Origin: an uncultured Christensenella sp.
GTDB taxonomy: Bacteria; Bacillota; Clostridia; Christensenellales; Borkfalkiaceae
Length of the DNA: 64,000 bases
NCBI GenBank assembly: GCA_910577375.1
Contig: CAJTLT010000004.1
Span: forward strand, 123,216-187,215
Direction: 5' to 3'
The translations under genes were made by a program, and so were the position numbers. Below, one piece after another: positions 58,099 to 64,000 of this stretch; position 1 is the first letter of the stretch, and each line of letters begins with the position of its first letter. Under the pieces are notes generated by a model. That model had not been told where the DNA came from and did no database searches. It saw only the letters and a list, made by a program, of their open reading frames with translations.

Positions 58099-61000
58099 AT
58101 GAACAACAAAAAATTACAGCAAATTTTAAACGAAACAAATGCAAAGCTTATATCGCCTCAAATAACCTTGCCAGAAACGCAAGTAACCGGCGACGAAAAT
58201 TATATAACTATTACAGCAAATAAGTCGGATAATGAAGGTAATTATGTTTTAACCACGATGGATTGGATAGAAATCAAATTTGATTATTTTAAAATGCTTA
58301 AAGACAGAAATATACCGCTTGATTCGGTTAAATCATGCTTTATAAATTTTATGCCGTTATATAAAATCGCTATTAATTCTATTGATATTTATACTTTGGA
58401 AAACGAATTTATTTATTCATATAATATGAATTACGGATATGCGTTTGATGTTAATAAAATTTATAGTTTATGCGGAAGTGCAAATTTTAAAATAGTTTCA
58501 AAAAATATACCATTAAGTGGTGAGATGCAAAAATTACAGTTTATGGATATTTCCATTCAAACGAATACTTACGATAAAGCTAATCTTAAACAATGGCGGC
58601 TTTTAAAAAATGTAGACGTATTCGTTGGTTTGAACAATAAAGACGTTTATTTTGATATGGAGTTATTCAATACGAACGCTGTTCCGATGAGTTTATCTTG
58701 CGTTTATCGTACGATTGACAGCGAAAAGCAATGCGGATTACGCTTGAATTTGGACGGCTTGCTTACCGCGGAAACAAATGGCGAAGGTGCAGATTTAACA
58801 TATATTTACACCGATGAAGCGGGATATGAACATAAATTTGAAGAAAAGTATTACATATTGAAAGAGGGCGTAAAAAAGTTTATTCCTAAAAATTTTGTTG
58901 CAGCGGATATGGACGGCGCGCTTTATTACCAAGGTGACCGTGTTTATAAAAGCATAATTTGCGGTGAATATTCTTTAATTCCGGAAATAAACGGCATACA
59001 AAATTCCGAATTTATCGAACAGCGCCAAGAAAAACAAATACAGCTCGAAGAATATATAAATTCGTGCGAAATAACTATTAAAAATTACGTCAGGGCAAAT
59101 GCGGAAAGCGGTCAAATAGTTTCACGCCTTAACGGTTTAACTGTTGCCGATTGCAACGATTTTTTTGCGGATATTGACGAAAATTCTTCAGAAGTCATTC
59201 TCACGGAAAGCGAGGCTCTGCAAATCCAAGCTTTGAATTTTAATAAAAGATTAGTCGAGCATCAAAACCTGCAAAATAATTTACAAAGTCAAGAATGCGA
59301 TTTGCAAAATCAACAAACTACGTTAAATATCTGGCAAAACAATACAAATCTTGATAATTATTCGGCAATTGCCGCAATGTATTCTCAATTCGGATTTTCA
59401 AATGACGGAAAAACGAAAAACAGAGAAGAGATAGAAAACGAACACGCTCAAAAAAGCGGGGCTTTGATAAGCGGCGCAAGCTTTCCTAATTTCGGGCAGT
59501 ATATTGATTATTCTAAGATAACCGCATGGCAAAAAGAATTGATAAACAAACGCAAGAATCTGGTCAATTCATATCCGAATCAACTGCCGGAAATTTCCGG
59601 TCAAATAGAATTTATTATAAGGCAAGCCCGTAAAAATCTTACGCAGATAAAAAAAGCTTTTAAAAATTATTTTGCGAAAAAAGCGCAGCTCGACTATCTT
59701 TTGCGTAATACGCCAAAAAATTATTTAAAAGACGGAAGCGGCTTAATAAAAGGGTTCAACGCAGAGGGGCGCGTCGTTTGTTTAATAAATTCATACGGCG
59801 AATATTTTGCGGTTGACCGTGACAGGGAAGGATATATTAAAAGTATTTATAATCAGAAAGGTAAAATTTTAAGCTTCGATAACGAGCAGAGCTATATTAC
59901 GAAAATAACAGACGTTAGCGGTAAAACGGTTAAATTCGATTTTAAAAATTTACTTTTAGAGAAGATACATTTTCCCGATGGCAAAACGGTTTCGTTTAGA
60001 ACTTTTAGTTTACAGACAGGAAATATTGATATTTCCAACGGCGTTTATAATGTAAAAATAACCAAAAATTTTGATAAATCGGAAATAAAATTTGAGCATA
60101 TCATTTCATCCAAAGAGGTTGTTGCGCAAAAGATTTTAACTTATGGCGAAAATTCAACTTTGATAATAAACGAGGACGGAAGCGGCGAAATTTACACGTT
60201 TTTGCCTACGAAAAGAATAGAATCGAAAACAGAAATTACGCCTGCTCAGCAACAGATACGCACCGAATATAATTATCTTTACAGCGCGGACGGCAGTTTA
60301 AAGCTTGTTCAAACGCAAAGCGACAACGTCAGCGATAACCGTACTGTTATAACCTATAATTACGACGCGTTTGAAAACATTTCGTCAAAAGAGGAAGTTG
60401 CTTTTGTTTCAGACCTGATAATGTCCAAAACATTGACGTCTTATTTTTACGACTGTGAAAACCGCCCCGTTGAAACAAAAGTTACAAAATATTTTAATCA
60501 AGGCGAAACATTCGTCGAAAAATCGAAAATAACTTTGTACCGATATGACGTGAACGGCAATCTCGACATAATCGAAAGCTATACCGAGGGGGAAGAACTC
60601 ACCGAAGGAAAAACCGTGGAAAAGCGTATTTACGATAAATACGGCAACCATATAAAATCGGTAACGTGGAACACGCTCGATTCTTCCGATAAGTTTTATT
60701 CCGAGCATGTCGTTAACGAAGAGAGGATTGTGCTAGCGGAAAAAGACGAAACGGGCGAAATATGCGCCGAATACGAGTACAACGGCGCGGCGGATTCGAT
60801 AAGCTGTATAAATTTTGCTGACGGCGCAAAACTCGCTTTTGGTACGGATTCTTCGGGTATGCAAATAACTTCCGTTTCTCAAAGCGATGCGGACGGCGAG
60901 GCAAACGTGAACGATATCGTTTATGAAAACGGTTTGCCCGTGAAATTCAAAAGCGGCGCAACCACGGTCGAATACGAATACGACCATAAAGACAGAATAA

Positions 61001-63108
61001 AATCGGTAAAAGTAAACGGCAGTATCCAAAGCGAAACGCAGTACGGCGAATTCAGCAAAAAAGATGAAAGTTTGTGCTTCGGCTCCCGCACGGATACCCT
61101 ATATACCGGCGGCGAAACAGTGGTAATAAAAACCGTTAAAGAGGGAACTCTCGCAGAGAATGAAACGGTTTACGGCGCAACGGAAAAAACAAGCGTAAAC
61201 GACGTGCAGATTTGCGAAAAACAGTTTAATCCCAAAGGCGAATTGATAAAAATCATAAGCGACGGCGAAGAACGCATTTTTACTTACGGCGCTTACGGTA
61301 ATCTTTTGCAGGCGCAAATTTTCAAAGACGGCGAGGAAACGCAAACTGAAAATTATACCTATAACGGTCTTGGCGAACTCATTCGGAAATCTGTCGCGTC
61401 GGATGCGGTAAATCAAACATATTCCTATACTTACAGCGAAAATTACTCAAGAGATTTGGCTGTTTCGGGCTTTGGAGATTTTGTTTTTAAGCCTTTAAAA
61501 GACGCGTGCGGCAGAAATATCGGCAAAGAGATATTTAACGGCGAAAATAAGATTGCGGGTGAAAATATAATATATCGCAAGGTCGGAGACCACGGCACGC
61601 ATATGCCTTTGGCGGTAAAGTTTACCGACGGAACCGATATCCGCTATTTGTACGATAGACGCGGCAATATATCGCAGATAACAGAAAACGGCGAAGTCTC
61701 CGCGCGTTTCGTATACGACGAATTAAACCGTTTGTCGAAAGAAGAAAATAAAGTTTTCGGTATGACGTGTAAATACGCATACGACAATAACGGTAATATC
61801 TTATATAAACTTACCGAAACAAAAGACGGGCAGGAAAAAGACGTTTACGAATACGTAGGAGATAAGCTCGTTTCTTATAACGGCGAAACATGCGTATACG
61901 ATAACCTCGGCAACCCCGTGGAATACAGAAACAAAACGTTGGTATGGGAATACGGCAAGCGGCTTGTAAATTATGGCGGCGTAACTTTCACATACAACGC
62001 GTTCGGCAAAAGAACGTCCAAAAACGGTATAAATTTCGTCTACGATAACGAAGGAAATCTTATTGCCCAAAGCGACGGTTTGCAATTTATTTACGACCGT
62101 ACAGGCGTTGTCGGGGTTATATATGGCGGGGAAACGTATCTCTGCCGCAAAGATATACAAGGCAATATCACCGCCCTTATTGACAATAAAGGGGAAGCTG
62201 TAGTAAAATACAAATACGATGGGTGGGGTAATCACGCAAAACAAAGCTCGCCCGGATACGAAGAACTCGCTGTAAAAAACCCGTTCAGATACAGGGGATA
62301 TTATTATGACGAAGAAACGGGGCTGTACTATTTGCAAACCAGATACTACGACCCTGAAACGGGAAGATTTATCTCTCAGGACGGCGTGCAATATGCAAAT
62401 CCAGAACAAATAAACGGATTTAACCTTTACGCATACTGCGCAAACAATCCCGTAATGAATATCGACCCGAACGGAACGGCGATATCAATATTTTTAATTT
62501 CTTTGTTAATTGGCGTTGGATTAGGAATGATAACCGGAGGAACTTTATCGGGTATAGCCGCTTATCAGGAAGGTAGGCAGGGTTTGGAAATGTTTGCAAG
62601 TATAGCCGGCGGCGCTATTATGGGCGGCGCAATGAGCGCAGTAATGGTCATAGGCGGTGCGGCAGGTTTTGTAGCGGCAACAAAATTAGCGGTTGCACAA
62701 TTTGGATTAACTATTGGCGGTGCTTTGACGGCTTCATTGGGTATAGGCGCTGCGGCAAATACAATATCGTATTTGTTGGTTAACGGAATTCATAGTGATA
62801 AACAAATCTCTGTTGGTGGTTTTATAAGTTCTTTTATTAGTGGAACAGTACAAGGTTTTATATCTTTTTTTGCTGGGTATATTGGTGGAAAGAACGGGTT
62901 GTTTAACAAGTTTGGGAATTTTAGAACCATAGATGCATTTTATGTTAATATGGTGGCAAATGTTGGAAAAATAAGACCTATTGCAGCATTATTTTATGCA
63001 ACGTCTATGTTGTTTGGAGACACTATTACAAGACTGCTTTATTTATCTTCATTGGCGGGAGGTGCCAGAATGCTGGTTAGATATTTGTTTGATTTAATTC
63101 CTGATTAA
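58099..63108 (+). CDS. Rhs/YD-repeat polymorphic toxin
   Basis: A 1669-residue Rhs protein. There is no signal peptide. Residues about 290-560 are glutamine- and lysine-rich coiled coil (LQNNLQSQECDLQNQQTTLN). YD repeats (for example YDRRGNISQITENGE, YDELNRLSKEEN) run from about 560 to 1410. The Rhs core ends at RYYDPETGRFISQDG (from R1415) and INGFNLYAYCANNPVMNIDP. After that conserved boundary comes the variable tip of about 200 residues, which is very hydrophobic with GG/GA glycine-zipper patterns (LIGVGLGMITGGTLSGIA; SIAGGAIMGGAMSAVMVIGG) and suggests a membrane-inserting toxin. The next gene is the likely immunity gene. Confidence 0.88.
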   Translation: MNNKKLQQILNETNAKLISPQITLPETQVTGDENYITITANKSDNEGNYVLTTMDWIEIKFDYFKMLKDRNIPLDSVKSCFINFMPLYKIAINSIDIYTLENEFIYSYNMNYGYAFDVNKIYSLCGSANFKIVSKNIPLSGEMQKLQFMDISIQTNTYDKANLKQWRLLKNVDVFVGLNNKDVYFDMELFNTNAVPMSLSCVYRTIDSEKQCGLRLNLDGLLTAETNGEGADLTYIYTDEAGYEHKFEEKYYILKEGVKKFIPKNFVAADMDGALYYQGDRVYKSIICGEYSLIPEINGIQNSEFIEQRQEKQIQLEEYINSCEITIKNYVRANAESGQIVSRLNGLTVADCNDFFADIDENSSEVILTESEALQIQALNFNKRLVEHQNLQNNLQSQECDLQNQQTTLNIWQNNTNLDNYSAIAAMYSQFGFSNDGKTKNREEIENEHAQKSGALISGASFPNFGQYIDYSKITAWQKELINKRKNLVNSYPNQLPEISGQIEFIIRQARKNLTQIKKAFKNYFAKKAQLDYLLRNTPKNYLKDGSGLIKGFNAEGRVVCLINSYGEYFAVDRDREGYIKSIYNQKGKILSFDNEQSYITKITDVSGKTVKFDFKNLLLEKIHFPDGKTVSFRTFSLQTGNIDISNGVYNVKITKNFDKSEIKFEHIISSKEVVAQKILTYGENSTLIINEDGSGEIYTFLPTKRIESKTEITPAQQQIRTEYNYLYSADGSLKLVQTQSDNVSDNRTVITYNYDAFENISSKEEVAFVSDLIMSKTLTSYFYDCENRPVETKVTKYFNQGETFVEKSKITLYRYDVNGNLDIIESYTEGEELTEGKTVEKRIYDKYGNHIKSVTWNTLDSSDKFYSEHVVNEERIVLAEKDETGEICAEYEYNGAADSISCINFADGAKLAFGTDSSGMQITSVSQSDADGEANVNDIVYENGLPVKFKSGATTVEYEYDHKDRIKSVKVNGSIQSETQYGEFSKKDESLCFGSRTDTLYTGGETVVIKTVKEGTLAENETVYGATEKTSVNDVQICEKQFNPKGELIKIISDGEERIFTYGAYGNLLQAQIFKDGEETQTENYTYNGLGELIRKSVASDAVNQTYSYTYSENYSRDLAVSGFGDFVFKPLKDACGRNIGKEIFNGENKIAGENIIYRKVGDHGTHMPLAVKFTDGTDIRYLYDRRGNISQITENGEVSARFVYDELNRLSKEENKVFGMTCKYAYDNNGNILYKLTETKDGQEKDVYEYVGDKLVSYNGETCVYDNLGNPVEYRNKTLVWEYGKRLVNYGGVTFTYNAFGKRTSKNGINFVYDNEGNLIAQSDGLQFIYDRTGVVGVIYGGETYLCRKDIQGNITALIDNKGEAVVKYKYDGWGNHAKQSSPGYEELAVKNPFRYRGYYYDEETGLYYLQTRYYDPETGRFISQDGVQYANPEQINGFNLYAYCANNPVMNIDPNGTAISIFLISLLIGVGLGMITGGTLSGIAAYQEGRQGLEMFASIAGGAIMGGAMSAVMVIGGAAGFVAATKLAVAQFGLTIGGALTASLGIGAAANTISYLLVNGIHSDKQISVGGFISSFISGTVQGFISFFAGYIGGKNGLFNKFGNFRTIDAFYVNMVANVGKIRPIAALFYATSMLFGDTITRLLYLSSLAGGARMLVRYLFDLIPD

Positions 63109-63123
63109 CGAGGTTGTATTTCA

Positions 63124-63624
63124 GTGATAAGATTTTGCGGTAAGATAAAAAATCAAATTCAAATTAAAATATTAAATTTATATTCCAAACAAGCAACGAT
63201 AATGTTTGTTGTGCTGGGTGTAATTTTAGAAACACTAGGTATTAGCGTTGCTATAGGATTTAATGAAAAAAATATGTTGTTAGAGTTTTTTATTTTTGGC
63301 TTAATAATAATTGTTTTTATAGTTATTTTTATTTTAACAAACCGTAAAACAAAAATAAAAATTGAATGGGATTTTGATATAATAATAGAAAACGAAATGA
63401 TAACAATAAATTGCAGACATCAAATAAACGGAGTAATAGCGACAAAACCTATTAAAAAAATTAAAAAAGTTGTTGATTTCGGGGAGTACTATTATTTGTA
63501 TGTATGCCGATGGGATGCAAGCAACGGAATTATATGCCAAAAAGACTTATTGATAGAAGGCAGTTTGGAAGAGTTTGAAAAACTGTTCGAAGGAAAAATA
63601 CAACGTAAAGAAATAACCAAATAA
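63124..63624 (+). CDS. Two-helix membrane protein, candidate Rhs immunity protein
   Basis: A 166-residue protein starting at GTG 63124 behind GAGG. It has two membrane helices (about 25-47, MFVVLGVILETLGISVAIGF, and about 52-75, LLEFFIFGLIIIVFIVIFIL) and a cytoplasmic beta-rich domain resembling YcxB-like proteins (DIIIENEMITINCRHQINGV). Sitting 15 bases after the toxin tip and being a membrane protein opposite a membrane-active tip, it is the best immunity candidate. Family assignment is tentative. Confidence 0.65.
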   Translation: MIRFCGKIKNQIQIKILNLYSKQATIMFVVLGVILETLGISVAIGFNEKNMLLEFFIFGLIIIVFIVIFILTNRKTKIKIEWDFDIIIENEMITINCRHQINGVIATKPIKKIKKVVDFGEYYYLYVCRWDASNGIICQKDLLIEGSLEEFEKLFEGKIQRKEITK

Positions 63625-63648
63625 CGCACAATATAACGTAACAATCAA

Positions 63649-63683
63649 AAACGGCGGAGCATTAAGCTCCGCCGTTTATTTTT
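63649..63683 (+). terminator. Terminator of the rhs-immunity pair
   Basis: A 12-bp perfect stem AAACGGCGGAGC/GCTCCGCCGTTT (63649-63660 with 63666-63677), loop ATTAA, followed by ATTTTTC. Confidence 0.88.
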
Positions 63684-63684
63684 C

Positions 63685-64000
63685 ATTATTGACAGCAACG
63701 GTGAAATTGTAGTAAAATACAAACATAAGTTTCATACAACTTTGCGAAAACTAACGGAATAAACAAAGCCGAGTTTACAGGAGCAGGAACTGCAGTAATA
63801 ACGGTTGGAAAAATTTTTGCTGTAGGCGCTGTTCTTGGATTGTCTGTTTGGCTGGCAAGAAATCCAAATAATAATTTCCCCATTTACGGTATACCTAATA
63901 GTGAGGCGGGTATAGGTGATTCTATTGGCATATATGACGGTAATGGACATTTAATTTATAGAAAAGACTATTCTTCGCACGGAGGGATTAATCCCCATAC
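63685..64000 (+). pseudogene. Displaced Rhs C-terminal toxin cassette, running off the edge
   Basis: The first codons read IIDSNGEIVVKYKHK, which mirrors LIDNKGEAVVKYKYDG near the end of the intact Rhs core. A frameshift near 63730 separates this from a second open frame (GINKAEFTGAGTAVITVGKI, hydrophobic VGAVLGLSVWLA, then GDSIGIYDGNGHLIYRKDYS and HGGINPH) that continues to the right edge. The HLIYRKDYSSHGG end resembles known Rhs toxin tips. It lacks the YD-repeat body and has no start codon, so it is an orphan or silent cassette. Confidence 0.7.

Overview
The window looks like chromosomal DNA from an anaerobic, endospore-forming Bacillota (Clostridia-type) bacterium. Endospore genes (yyaC, spoIIR, sleB, ypeB), TTG/GTG starts with strong AAGGAG ribosome binding sites, parS-like sites and lipoprotein signal peptides all point that way. 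The genus cannot be named from the sequence.

Region 1 (1-14.4 kb) is an origin-proximal housekeeping block. It holds the 5' part of dnaN (leftward), a DnaA-box-like spacer, rsmG, yyaC, a second spacer with DnaA-box-like and parS-like sites, ftsH, parA and parB. It continues with a NYN/LOTUS-type RNA-handling gene that has a long leader, the sleB-ypeB germination pair (YpeB with an unusual basic N-terminal extension), a BspA-type leucine-rich-repeat lipoprotein and spoIIR. Region 2 (14.4-16.4 kb) has a lipoprotein of unknown role and a tRNA cluster: Val(TAC), Gly(GCC), Cys(GCA), two broken tRNA-Leu 5' halves and an intact tRNA-Leu(TAA).

Region 3 (about 16.36-47.86 kb) is an integrated mobile element of about 31.4 kb. 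It starts at tRNA-Leu, carries a tyrosine recombinase at its left end, and ends at a displaced tRNA-Leu 3' half. Its left-centre (18.4-31.4 kb) is a rightward module: a zinc-ribbon peptide, a sigma-region-4-like regulator behind a structured leader, several small cytoplasmic proteins, four secreted or membrane-anchored proteins (two of them clear paralogues), a 32-residue one-helix peptide, a membrane ATPase with Zot/FtsK-like motifs, an adenine-type DNA methyltransferase and an HUH rolling-circle Rep protein. A nested GC-rich cruciform follows Rep. No VirB4-type conjugation ATPase is visible. The best reading is an atypical filamentous-phage (inovirus)-like or inovirus-derived module. The centre of the element carries a Type III restriction-modification operon with an extra PD-(D/E)XK-like nuclease and an AlbA_2 (Schlafen-type) protein. 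The right side is a leftward operon of element genes: PcfJ-like, MutS domain I-like, ArdA antirestriction and many small proteins. Next to the right boundary is a decayed second copy of the integrase (48.06-48.85 kb), so at least two elements have used this site.

Region 4 (49-64 kb) returns to chromosome-like DNA. An AgrA/AgrC-type LytTR two-component pair is followed by a surface operon: a cysteine-rich lipoprotein, a small two-helix membrane protein, and a large membrane-anchored family 3 glycosidase with its domains in reversed order. A 1669-residue Rhs protein with a glycine-zipper membrane tip, a probable cognate immunity gene, and a displaced second Rhs C-terminal cassette running off the right edge finish the window.
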